DNA of 64,000 nucleotides, taken from positions 1-64,000 of the forward strand of contig CAMBLM010000002.1 of NCBI GenBank assembly GCA_945868475.1. Reading direction: 5' to 3'. The position numbers and the translations under genes are program-made. Source of the stretch: an uncultured Ruminococcus sp. GTDB lineage: Bacteria; Bacillota; Clostridia; Oscillospirales; Ruminococcaceae. The notes under the pieces are model-generated. The model was not told the origin of the DNA, made no database searches, and saw only the letters and a list, made by a program, of their open reading frames with translations. Shown here piece after piece: positions 39,202-48,422 of the stretch (positions are counted from its first letter, which is position 1; every line of letters starts with the position of its first letter).

Positions 39202-39894
39202 TTACTCCGTCATAAGACGGCGTATTTCGTTATGATCGTTTTCGTTCCGTCCGCCTTTAAAGACGACAGAACCCTTTTCCATTACATATATCTCCTCCGC
39301 ATTTTCAAGTACGAAGTCAAGATACTGTTCAACGAGCAGCACCGTGATGCCTTTCCACTCGTTTATGCGGCGGATAGCTGCACCGATATCCTGAATGATA
39401 GACGGCTGAATACCCTCGGTCGGTTCGTCAAGAATGATTATCTTCGGGTCAGCCGCCAGTGCCCTCGCAATTGCCAGCTGCTGCTGCTGACCGCCCGAAA
39501 GGTCACCGCCTTTTCTCTTTGCGAACTTCGGAAGTATCGGAAAAAGCTCATAGAGGTAATCGGGAACTTTTCCCTTTCCTCCGAGCGGCTGCAAGCCAAG
39601 CTCGATGTTCTCCTGAACGGTCATCTGCGGAAAGATATCTCTTCCCTGCGGAACATACCCGATGCCGAGCTTTACTCTTTCGTAGGTCGGTATTCTGATA
39701 ATGTCCTTTCCGTCAAAAATTATCTTTCCCGAGGGAGTTTTTACAAGTCCCATTATACTTTTGAGGGTCGTGCTTTTGCCAACACCGTTTCTGCCGATAA
39801 GACTCACTATCTTTCCTTTCGGAACTTCAAATGAAAGGTCGCTTATGACCTTGCTCTCGCCGTAACAAGCGTCAATATGTTCAACTTTGAGCAT
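39202..39894 (-). CDS. urtE: Urea ABC transporter ATP-binding protein UrtE
   Basis: LSFEVPKGKIVSLIGRNGVGKSTTLKSIMGLV; LSGGQQQQLAIARALAADPKIIILDEPTEGIQPSI. Confidence 0.95.
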   Translation of the reverse strand: MLKVEHIDACYGESKVISDLSFEVPKGKIVSLIGRNGVGKSTTLKSIMGLVKTPSGKIIFDGKDIIRIPTYERVKLGIGYVPQGRDIFPQMTVQENIELGLQPLGGKGKVPDYLYELFPILPKFAKRKGGDLSGGQQQQLAIARALAADPKIIILDEPTEGIQPSIIQDIGAAIRRINEWKGITVLLVEQYLDFVLENAEEIYVMEKGSVVFKGGRNENDHNEIRRLMTE

Positions 39895-40664
39895 TACTTT
39901 TCTCCCCCTCTTCCGAGATATACCGACTGAACGGTCTTGTCGGCAAGAACGTCGTTTATGTCGCCCTCCATAAGAATTTTTCCCTCGTGGAGAACGGTAA
40001 CGGTGTCCGCTGCCTGCTTTACAAAGTCCATATCGTGTTCAATGACGATAACCGTACATTCATCTTTGATCTTTTTGAGGATCTCGCCCGTGCGGAACGT
40101 TTCGGGCTTGCCCATTCCTGCCGCAGGCTCGTCAAGCATTATGATCTCAGGCTTCTGAACGAGCTGCATACCGATCTCGAGCCACTGCTTCTGACCATGT
40201 GCAAGACTTCCTGCACGAACGTCTTTTTTGTCGAGCAGTCCGACCTTTTCAAGCACCTCATCGATGCTTTTCAGCTCCTCCTCGGACGGCTTTCCGAAGA
40301 TCGAATCCATTATGCCCTTGTGACCTTTGAGCGAAAGTATCATATTGTCAAGCACCGTGAGGTTCACGAAAACGCTCGGCACCTGGAACTTCCTGCCGAT
40401 GCCCTCGCGGACAATTTTATACTCTTTCATTCCCGTAAGTCGCATCGGCTCTCTGCCCTCGGGGTAATACATAATGTTTCCTGCGGTCGGTTTTGTCTTT
40501 GCGCAGATTATATCGAGAAGAGTTGTCTTTCCTGCGCCGTTCGGACCGATGAAAAAGTGTATCGTGTGCCTTTTTACATTGGTACGAACATCCGTCAGAG
40601 CGTAAAATCCGTCAAAGCATACGGAAATATTTTTTATTTCAAGTACGTTTTCATTGCTTGTCAT
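39894..40664 (-). CDS. urtD: Urea ABC transporter ATP-binding protein UrtD
   Basis: FFIGPNGAGKTTLLDIICAKTKPTAG; GSLAHGQKQWLEIGMQL. Confidence 0.95.
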   Translation of the reverse strand: MTSNENVLEIKNISVCFDGFYALTDVRTNVKRHTIHFFIGPNGAGKTTLLDIICAKTKPTAGNIMYYPEGREPMRLTGMKEYKIVREGIGRKFQVPSVFVNLTVLDNMILSLKGHKGIMDSIFGKPSEEELKSIDEVLEKVGLLDKKDVRAGSLAHGQKQWLEIGMQLVQKPEIIMLDEPAAGMGKPETFRTGEILKKIKDECTVIVIEHDMDFVKQAADTVTVLHEGKILMEGDINDVLADKTVQSVYLGRGGEK

Positions 40665-40680
40665 ACTGTAAACATTCCTT

Positions 40681-41796
40681 TCATGCTTTTACTTTTTCGG
40701 CAGAAGCTTTTTCAGTCTTTGCCTTCTTGTTCTTTCTTGAAGCGATCATCTCGGGAAGCTGATCCTTTACAAATCCAACGATGCCGCCCTTGAAGAAGAG
40801 TATCGTTATGCAGAAAACCGCACCGATAATGTACTGCCATATCTCAACCATCGCGCCCGAACTGAGGTTGTATTCGCAAAGGTTGATGAGGAATGCACCG
40901 ATAACTGCGCCGATGATAGTTCCTCTGCCGCCGATAGCGACCCAGATCACCATTGTGATAGAATAGGATATCGTCATCTGCGATGGTGTGATGCTGCCGT
41001 TGAAGTTTACGAAAACCGCACCTGCGACAGCTGCGATAACTGCGGATAAAACATAAACGAAAGTCTTGTAGCTGCTTACCTTGTATCCCGAGAAGTATGT
41101 GCGGTTCTCGCCGTCCCTTATCGCGATAAGAAGCTTGCCGAATTTTCTTCCGACGAGGAATTTGCAGAGCGCATAAACGCCTATCATTACTGCGAGTGCG
41201 ACATAAAAAAGCAGGAACATTCTGCTCTTGTTCGATTCGCCCTTAATGCTGCCGAAGATAGATTTTATCTCGGTGATGCCGACATTTCCGTTCGTATAAG
41301 GCGAAAGTGCGATGAAAATCGAATAAGCTGCCCATGTGAGAGCCTGCGAAATGATCGAGAAGTAAACGCCTTTAACTCTGCTCTTGAATATGAAGTAACC
41401 GATAACGCCCGAAACAGCAGCCGGTACAACGATCACCATTATCAGCGAGAGCGGCAGGTTAAGGAACGGCTTCCAAGCGAGCGGAAGTTCCGTAAGTCCG
41501 CCCGTGTGCATAAAGTCGGTGATCTTTCCGCCCGTGCTTTGAAGCTTTAAGTACATTGCCATTGCGTAACCGCCGAGTGCGAAGTAAAGTCCGTGACCGA
41601 GGCTAAGGATTCCCGTATATCCCCATATCAGGTCGATGCCCATTGCTGCGATCGCAAAGGCTGTGCATTTGCCGAGAAAAAGAACCGTTGAACTGTTCAT
41701 AAGTCCTGCGGAATACAGCAGCGGCATAACTGCAAGCACGACCGCTATAACGCCGAAGCAGATATTTGAACCCTGTTTTTTTATAAGCTTGTTCAT
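40681..41796 (-). CDS. urtC: Urea ABC transporter permease UrtC
   Basis: DLIWGYTGILSLGHGLYFALGGYAMAMYL; branched-chain AA-type permease. Confidence 0.95.
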   Translation of the reverse strand: MNKLIKKQGSNICFGVIAVVLAVMPLLYSAGLMNSSTVLFLGKCTAFAIAAMGIDLIWGYTGILSLGHGLYFALGGYAMAMYLKLQSTGGKITDFMHTGGLTELPLAWKPFLNLPLSLIMVIVVPAAVSGVIGYFIFKSRVKGVYFSIISQALTWAAYSIFIALSPYTNGNVGITEIKSIFGSIKGESNKSRMFLLFYVALAVMIGVYALCKFLVGRKFGKLLIAIRDGENRTYFSGYKVSSYKTFVYVLSAVIAAVAGAVFVNFNGSITPSQMTISYSITMVIWVAIGGRGTIIGAVIGAFLINLCEYNLSSGAMVEIWQYIIGAVFCITILFFKGGIVGFVKDQLPEMIASRKNKKAKTEKASAEKVKA

Positions 41797-41813
41797 ATCT
41801 CATTCTCCTTTGG

Positions 41814-42719
41814 TTATTCATCAAGGCTTCTGCTCTTGATAACGAACAGACCCTGCGGACGCTTCTGAAGAAATACAATAACTATAAGAAGCACGATAGC
41901 CTTTGCTATTGTAGATGAAGTGTAGTTTTCCGTGAAAATGCTTGCCGAACCGATTATCGTCGAGCCAAGCACCGTTCCTGCAAGCTTTCCAACGCCGCCG
42001 AGAACGACTGCCATAAACGAGTTTACGATGTAGCTCTGACCGACCGTTGAATCTATCGAACCGAGGAGTGCAACGGAACAGCCTGCGATGCCTGCAAGAC
42101 CCGAACCGAGTGCGAACGTGATGTTATCGACCTTTCGGGAGTTGATACCCATGCACTGTGCCATCGGTCTGTTCTGCATTACGGCTCTCATCTGCTTGCC
42201 GAAGTTAGACTTGTACATTATTATCCAGACGATAAAAAGGCAAAGCAGAACCATAAACATAATAAAAATTCTGTTGTAGGAGAAGGTGCAGCCGCCGACC
42301 GTTACGCCGCCTTGTAAAAATGACGGTGCGGTAACGTTAACGCCCTGCGTTCCGAAGATGCTTCGTGCCGCCTGCTGTAAGATAAGGCTGATGCCCCATG
42401 TTGCGAGCAGGCTGTCGATCTCTCTGCCGTAAAGCCTCTGAATGACGAATCTTTCAAGCAGACTTCCGAGCAGGAACGCCGTTCCGAATGCAACGGGGAT
42501 AGATACTATGTAATAAATATCTCTCACGCTTTCGGGAAAAACAGCAGCAAATATCTGCTGTGTAACATAAGTCATATATGCGCCGATCATAACGAATTCG
42601 CCGTGCGCCATATTGATAACTCTCATAAGTCCGAATGTGACCGCAAGACCTATCGAGGTCAGCAGGATTATCGAACTCAAGCTTAATCCGTTAAACAATG
42701 TTGATATGAACTGTGCCAT
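41814..42719 (-). CDS. urtB: Urea ABC transporter permease UrtB
   Basis: Start MAQFISTLFNGLSLSSIILLTSIGLAVTFGLMRVINMAHGEFVMIGAY; RPMAQCMGINSRKVD. Confidence 0.95.
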   Translation of the reverse strand: MAQFISTLFNGLSLSSIILLTSIGLAVTFGLMRVINMAHGEFVMIGAYMTYVTQQIFAAVFPESVRDIYYIVSIPVAFGTAFLLGSLLERFVIQRLYGREIDSLLATWGISLILQQAARSIFGTQGVNVTAPSFLQGGVTVGGCTFSYNRIFIMFMVLLCLFIVWIIMYKSNFGKQMRAVMQNRPMAQCMGINSRKVDNITFALGSGLAGIAGCSVALLGSIDSTVGQSYIVNSFMAVVLGGVGKLAGTVLGSTIIGSASIFTENYTSSTIAKAIVLLIVIVFLQKRPQGLFVIKSRSLDE

Positions 42720-42746
42720 ACAGATCGTCCTTTCGTGGGAAATATT

Positions 42747-42797
42747 TTGAGTACCCGTGTAAGGAAATGCTGTACGTTTCCTTACACGGGTACTCAA
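42747..42797. repeat. Perfect 21-bp inverted repeat (9-nt loop) between urtA and urtB
   Basis: ttgagtacccgtgtaaggaaa tgctgtacg tttccttacacgggtactcaa. Confidence 0.97.
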
Positions 42798-42839
42798 GCG
42801 GATCGCCGTGAACCGCCTAAGTGCCCAAAGCATTATTAT

Positions 42840-44120
42840 TTATTCGATAGGCTGGATGCCTGCTTCAACTGCCCAATCATAAGTTGTAAGATATGGGTCG
42901 GGGTCAACAGCTGTCGGAGTTGAATAAACTTCATAGATAAGTCCGTCATCTCTGATCTCACCGATTCTTACAGGCTTTGTGAGATGCTGATTTGTACCGT
43001 TGATAGTAACCGTACCCTCGGGAGCGTTGAACGAAATGTCGCCGCCTGCAATTGCTTCTCTTACAGCGTCAACATCGAAGCTTCCTGCCTTTTCGCAGGC
43101 TGCTTTCCAGAGGTAAACTGCATCGTAAGCTGCCTCAGCAGGGTCGGAAGTTACTCTTGATTCGCCGAATTTAGCCTTGTAAGCTTCAACGAAAGCCTTG
43201 TTTTCGGGTGTATCGGTCGTTTCATAGTAGTTCCATGAAACCATGTGACCCTTGAGGATATCTGCGCCGATAGTTGCGACCTCTTCCTCTGCGATAGAGA
43301 ACGACATTGTAGGATATTCTGCGCTTGTGTAGTTCTTTTCAGCCATCTGCTTGAAGAACGAAACATTGCCCGTGCCGTTGAGTGTGTTGATGATGATCTC
43401 AGGCTGTGCAGCTTCGATCTTGGAGATGATAGCTGCGAAATCGGTCTGATCCATGTCGGCATATTCTTCACCGACTACCTCGCCGCCTGCTGCCTGAACC
43501 TGCGCTGTGATTATCATATTCGCTGTTCTCGGGAAAACATAGTCCGAACCGAGCAGGAAGAACTTCTTGTAACCCTTGTCGAGAAGATACTCGATAGCAG
43601 GAACGATCTGCTGATTTGGTGCAGCACCCGTGTAAACGATGTTTGGCGACTGCTCCATGCCCTCATACTGAACGGGATACCAGAGCAATGCGTTGTAATC
43701 CTCGAATACAGGCTTTACAGCCTTTCTGGAAGAAGATGTCCAGCAGCCGAATACTGTTGCGACCTTTTCGCTGTCTACAAGCTTCTCAGCCTTTGTTGCG
43801 AAGGTCGAAGGCTCGGAAGCACCGTCCTCTTCGACATAAACGATCTGCTTTCCGAGGACGCCGCCTGCGGAATTTATCTCATCTATCGCAAGAACTTCAG
43901 CATCTCTTACAGCCTTTTCGCTGATCGCCATTGAACCTGTCAGCGAGTGAAGAAGTCCGACCTTAACGGTATCATCTCCGCTTGCTGCTGCAGCAGATGT
44001 TGTTCCGTCCGAGGAAGCACCGCTGTCCGATGCGGTGCTTCCGCAGCCTGCCAATGTCATTGCGAACATTGCCATAGATGCTGCGAGTGCTGCGATCTTT
44101 CTTAAACTAACCTTTTTCAT
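42840..44120 (-). CDS. urtA: Urea ABC transporter substrate-binding lipoprotein UrtA
   Basis: Start MKKVSLRKIAALAASMAMFAMTLAGCGS; TVKVGLLHSLTGSMAISEKAVRDAEVLAIDEINSAGGVLGKQI. Confidence 0.95.
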   Translation of the reverse strand: MKKVSLRKIAALAASMAMFAMTLAGCGSTASDSGASSDGTTSAAAASGDDTVKVGLLHSLTGSMAISEKAVRDAEVLAIDEINSAGGVLGKQIVYVEEDGASEPSTFATKAEKLVDSEKVATVFGCWTSSSRKAVKPVFEDYNALLWYPVQYEGMEQSPNIVYTGAAPNQQIVPAIEYLLDKGYKKFFLLGSDYVFPRTANMIITAQVQAAGGEVVGEEYADMDQTDFAAIISKIEAAQPEIIINTLNGTGNVSFFKQMAEKNYTSAEYPTMSFSIAEEEVATIGADILKGHMVSWNYYETTDTPENKAFVEAYKAKFGESRVTSDPAEAAYDAVYLWKAACEKAGSFDVDAVREAIAGGDISFNAPEGTVTINGTNQHLTKPVRIGEIRDDGLIYEVYSTPTAVDPDPYLTTYDWAVEAGIQPIE

Positions 44121-44216
44121 AATCATTCTCCTTTTTCCTTTTTTGCAGCTGGATAATATAAAAAGCCGACACAAAGCATGATTCAATACTTTGTATCGGC
44201 TCCATTGCCGTATTAT

Positions 44217-44909
44217 TTAGATGAGCTTCAGGGCTTCAAGTGCCTTGTCGTTTTCGACCGTACCCTTTTTTTCAAGGATATCATCGCCGAACTTGATTTT
44301 CAGGTACTCAATGATAAGCTCTGCGCATCTGTCTCTGCCTATCCTTGCGGTGTTGAGGGTCATATCATAAAGTACGGGGTTTGTCCAAACTTCACCGCCC
44401 GTGTAATACTTGTAGTAGTCCGCGCGGTATCGGTCGGTCTGATAAATGAGCTTGTGAGCCTCGTCCTCGGTGACTCCGAGAAGATTTGTTATCGACTCCA
44501 CACATTCCTTTCGGGGTGCTTCAACGTAAACGCTGACAACATTGTCATAGTCGCGAAGAACATGATTTGCGCACTTTCCGATTATGATGCAGGACTGATT
44601 TTTTCCAAGCTCCCTGATTATCTTCGCCTGAATATTGTAAAGATTGACGTCGGAAATGAAGCTTTTCTCGGTCGGCTGAACGATCTCATCGGTGTTCGGA
44701 GTTCGCATGAGCCTTTTCAGAAGATGATAGCCTCTCAGCTTTTCATCGACCTGAACGAAAAGATCCTTGCTTATTCCGCTGTAGTTTGAAGCCATTGCAA
44801 GTATCTGGCTGTCATAACACGGAATACCGAGCTGCTTTGAAAGAGCCATTCCGATATGCTTTCCTCCGCTTCCGAAGCCTCTCGCTATGGTAATAACATA
44901 ACTGTCCAT
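44217..44909 (-). CDS. Cytidylate kinase-like family protein
   Basis: VITIARGFGSGGKHIGMALSKQLGIPCYDSQIL; SCIIIGKCANHVL. Confidence 0.85.
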   Translation of the reverse strand: MDSYVITIARGFGSGGKHIGMALSKQLGIPCYDSQILAMASNYSGISKDLFVQVDEKLRGYHLLKRLMRTPNTDEIVQPTEKSFISDVNLYNIQAKIIRELGKNQSCIIIGKCANHVLRDYDNVVSVYVEAPRKECVESITNLLGVTEDEAHKLIYQTDRYRADYYKYYTGGEVWTNPVLYDMTLNTARIGRDRCAELIIEYLKIKFGDDILEKKGTVENDKALEALKLI

Positions 44910-45120
44910 TTCGGTCGATCCCCTTTCATCTTTCCTTTGGTGTGATTAAATTATAGCACGGTGTTCTTGAATATGCTACATTGATTTGCAGATATTTTGC
45001 CTATATTTTCAGAGCTTTTAAATTAATTATGAAATTATGTTAATTCAAAAATTCATTCTGTTCATATTTGGCAGCTGCAAAAGAATATAAAAAATGACCG
45101 CTTTTATACATCAAAAGCGG

Positions 45121-45882
45121 TCATGATCTTATCGAAGCCTTGTATCCGGACGGAGTAGTACCCGTCACTTCCCTGAATTTTTTTGTGAAATAATCAGGGT
45201 CGGTAAAACCAAGCTTTTCGGAAATTTCATAAGTACGGAGCGTTCCCTTTGCCAAAAGCGACTTTGCAAACTCAATTCTCAGACGGCTGTAAAACTCGCC
45301 GAACGTTATCCCCGTTTCTTTTATGAAGCATTTGCCAAAATAATCTTTGTTGAGATTCATAAACTCGGCAGCGTCACTCATCGTCACGAATTGATAGATA
45401 TTATCGCACAAATACGCAGAAACCGTGCGTATAAACCTGCTTTCAGAGCCTTTTCCAACTCTTTTGAGAACATTTTCCGCCTGTTCGCACAAAGTGCCGT
45501 CCTTTTCGGCATCAAGCCGAGCCTTTACACTTGAAAGCATCTGCGAAAGCTCTCTTTCGTCCGCAGGCTTCAATATGTAGTCGAGAACGCCAAGCCTCAT
45601 TCCCTTCCGCGCCGCCTCAAAATCAGGCCGCTGACTGAAAAATACCACGCAAGTGCCGCTGTACAGCCGATTTATCTCCTGCGCAAGCTTTATTCCGTCC
45701 AGCTGAGGACGGTTCACCTCCGTCAGAACAAGATCAGCACCGTTCTTTTTGAGGAAATCGGCAGCCTGCCGCTCGGTCTGCACAGCCGCAGCGACCTCGA
45801 AGCCGAATTTTCCCCATATTTCCATATTCATATATCTTACACCCTGATAATAGTCATCATCTGCGATAAGAATACTGTACAT
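45121..45882 (-). CDS. AraC-type response regulator with atypical receiver
   Basis: MYSILIADDDYYQG...DYILKPADERELSQ; C-terminal AraC HTH FAKSLLAKGTLRTYEISEKLGFTDPDYFTKKFREVTGTTPSGYKAS. Confidence 0.88.
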   Translation of the reverse strand: MYSILIADDDYYQGVRYMNMEIWGKFGFEVAAAVQTERQAADFLKKNGADLVLTEVNRPQLDGIKLAQEINRLYSGTCVVFFSQRPDFEAARKGMRLGVLDYILKPADERELSQMLSSVKARLDAEKDGTLCEQAENVLKRVGKGSESRFIRTVSAYLCDNIYQFVTMSDAAEFMNLNKDYFGKCFIKETGITFGEFYSRLRIEFAKSLLAKGTLRTYEISEKLGFTDPDYFTKKFREVTGTTPSGYKASIRS

Positions 45883-45960
45883 TGCGATACTTCCTTTTTG
45901 CGGTATGTTTTGTATGCATTATACCACACCAAAAAGAATTTTGCAAGATTATATATCAAA

Positions 45961-46280
45961 TTATGCAAAGATTTCTGTAAGCTGTTCAAAATCATCCGCC
46001 AAAGCCACAATAAGACTTTCATCAAAAATGCTGCCAAAACCGTAAGCTGCGTGGACAAACGGTATTCCTGCTTTGAACGAAGCCTTGCAGTCACCGTTGG
46101 TATCACCGACATAAGCCGCACTTGTGCAGCCGTGCTTTTCCATAAGCAAACGTATCGTTATGCTCTTCTGAACTCCCGTATCGCCCCAACAGAGAAAGCC
46201 CGAAAAGAATTTTCCGAAGCCGCTTGCCTGTAAACTTCCTATTACGCTGTTTGCAGAGCGGCTATATTTTTTCAACTATA
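45961..46280 (-). pseudogene. 5'-truncated HAD-family hydrolase (PGP-like)
   Basis: Only C-terminal part: WGDTGVQKSITIRLLMEKHGCTSAAYVGDTNGDCKASFKAGIPFVHAAYGFG; truncated next to repeat at 46281. Confidence 0.75.
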
Positions 46281-46378
46281 ATACTAAACACCCATAAAAC
46301 TATAGACAAAAAATCTGCGCAAAATCCATATATCAGAGTTTTTGCTTGATTTTTTGTATTGAAAATCGGAACTTTTTA
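46281..46378. repeat. ATACTAA-type palindromic element
   Basis: atactaaacacccataaaactatagacaaaaaatctgcgcaaaatccatatatcagagtttttgcttgattttttgtatt. Confidence 0.75.
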
Positions 46379-46533
46379 TGCTATGATAAAATATTGTCGG
46401 AAAATCATTGAGATTTCCGCTTTTATCTCAGCTTTTGGCAGTATAATTATAAATTCAGGCAGTTTTCTTATAGACTTTTTATGTTGCCGCTGTTATTATA
46501 GTCGTATAAAATTTTAAACCGAGGTTTAACAAT

Positions 46534-47715
46534 ATGGCGAATTACAGAAAAACAGTCATCGCCTGCTATCTTGGATTTGTAACGCAGGCAATTGCGGCGA
46601 ATTTTGCACCGCTTTTATTTCTCATATTCCATAAGAATTACAGCATACCGCTTGGAAAGATCGCGCTCATTTCATCGGTCTTTTTCGTTACACAGCTCAT
46701 CGTCGATGTTTTGTGCGCGAAATTCGCCGATAAGATCGGCTACCGAAGATGCGTCGTCGGCTCTCAGTTTATGTCCGCAGTGGGACTTATCGGACTTGCG
46801 TTTCTGCCCGAGCTTCTCCCCGACCCGTTCGCAGGGATCATCATAAGCACGGTGATCTACGCCGTGGGCAGCGGTCTGACCGAGGTGCTTGTCAGCCCTA
46901 TCGTTGAAGCCTGCCCGTTCGAGCATAAAGAAGCTGCGATGAGCCTCCTCCACTCTTTTTACTGCTGGGGTTCGGTCGGAGTTATACTTATCTCAACACT
47001 GTTTTTCGCCGTTTTCGGCATAGAAAACTGGAAGTGGCTCTCCTGTGCGTGGGCGCTCATTCCGTTTGTAAATATGCTCAACTTCACCTCCTGCCCTATC
47101 GAACACACCGTTGAGGACGGCGAGGGAATGAGCATAAAAGGTCTGCTGAAAGTTCCGCTCTTCTGGCTCGCAATAGTTCTTATGATCTGCGCAGGAGCAT
47201 CGGAGCTTTCAATGGCGCAGTGGGCATCAGCCTTCGCCGAATCCGCACTCGGCCTGTCGAAATCGGTCGGCGATATCGCAGGACCATGCCTTTTCGCAGT
47301 AACAATGGGAATAAGCCGAACCATCTACGGAAAATACGGCGATAAACTCGACCTGATGAAATTTATGATAGGCTCGGGCTGCCTCTGCCTTGTCTGCTAT
47401 GTAACGGCTTCAACGGCAAGCATACCGATGCTCGGACTTCTCGGCTGTATAATGTGCGGCTTCTCGGTGGGCATTATGTGGCCGGGCGCAATAAGTATAT
47501 GCTCGGCGAAAATACCGTCGGGCGGAACGGCAATGTTCGCCCTGCTCGCAATGGCAGGCGATATGGGCGGCGCGCTCGGACCCTGGATAGTCGGAAACAT
47601 CACCCAGAGCGCAGGCGACAATATGCAGAAAGGTATGCTCGCAGGCTGCGTATTTCCTATCGTGCTGACACTCGTGCTTCTTATCATGAAAAATTCAAAA
47701 AAGGCAAAGCAATAA
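46534..47715 (+). CDS. MFS transporter
   Basis: 393 aa, about 12 TMs; FADKIGYRRCVVGSQFMSAVGLIGLAFLPE. Confidence 0.9.
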   Translation: MANYRKTVIACYLGFVTQAIAANFAPLLFLIFHKNYSIPLGKIALISSVFFVTQLIVDVLCAKFADKIGYRRCVVGSQFMSAVGLIGLAFLPELLPDPFAGIIISTVIYAVGSGLTEVLVSPIVEACPFEHKEAAMSLLHSFYCWGSVGVILISTLFFAVFGIENWKWLSCAWALIPFVNMLNFTSCPIEHTVEDGEGMSIKGLLKVPLFWLAIVLMICAGASELSMAQWASAFAESALGLSKSVGDIAGPCLFAVTMGISRTIYGKYGDKLDLMKFMIGSGCLCLVCYVTASTASIPMLGLLGCIMCGFSVGIMWPGAISICSAKIPSGGTAMFALLAMAGDMGGALGPWIVGNITQSAGDNMQKGMLAGCVFPIVLTLVLLIMKNSKKAKQ

Positions 47716-47795
47716 TACACAGTTCGGCACAAATTAATTCGGACAATTCTCACACGATACCTGTACTGTCCGCGCGGTATTTCAACGAGTGAATT

Positions 47796-47897
47796 ATACT
47801 AATTCCCGATCAACCTATATACAAAAAATCTGCGCCAAATCCATAAATCAGAGTTTTTGCTTGATTTTTTGTATTGTTTTTAATTGGTGATTAATAT
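47796..47897. repeat. ATACTAA-type palindromic element
   Basis: atactaattcccgatcaacctatatacaaaaaatctgcgccaaatccataaatcagagtttttgcttgattttttgtattgtttttaattggtgattaatat. Confidence 0.75.
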
Positions 47898-47942
47898 AAG
47901 TATAAAAGCGTCAAAAACAGCTAAAGAAGAAAAGAGTGAACT

Positions 47943-48311
47943 ATGAACATAAACTATATCCACGAACCGACAGACCTGCAGTGCGGTCAGGCAGTGCTTG
48001 CAATGCTGCTCGGAACATCAGCCGAGTATATATGCGAATATCTCGGCAATGACCGCGAAACCGACCTTAAAGAAATGAAGCGTGTGCTGACTGAACACGG
48101 CATAAAATTCTCCCCCGAGCGAAAGCAGGCTCAAACTGCCGCAGACCTCCCACAATGCGCACTTCTCAGCCTTGAAACTCCGCGCTGCTGGCACTGGTCA
48201 CTCTATGCGGACGGTGTTTTCTACGACCCCGAGCATGGTATTTTGTCCGATTTTCCGCAGTCGGAACGAAAATTCTATTGGGAGATCTTTTCCGAAACAA
48301 TAAAAAAATGA
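47943..48311 (+). CDS. Small C39-like papain-fold cysteine peptidase domain protein
   Basis: DLQCGQAVLAMLLGTSAEYI ... CWHWSLYADGVFYDPEHG. Confidence 0.6.
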   Translation: MNINYIHEPTDLQCGQAVLAMLLGTSAEYICEYLGNDRETDLKEMKRVLTEHGIKFSPERKQAQTAADLPQCALLSLETPRCWHWSLYADGVFYDPEHGILSDFPQSERKFYWEIFSETIKK

Positions 48312-48314
48312 ATT

Positions 48315-48388
48315 ATACTAATTTTTAAACTGAAAGTGTACAAAAAATCAGTATTACCATTGAATTTATGCCGATTTTGTAGTATAAT
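48315..48388 (+). repeat. Shortened ATACTAA-type element containing promoter-like sequence
   Basis: Left arm atactaatttttaaactgaaagtgtacaaaaaatca matches copy at 21443; contains TTGAAT-17-TATAAT. Confidence 0.75.
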
Positions 48389-48422
48389 AGTAAAAACAGC
48401 TCATACAAAAAGGCGGTATAAA

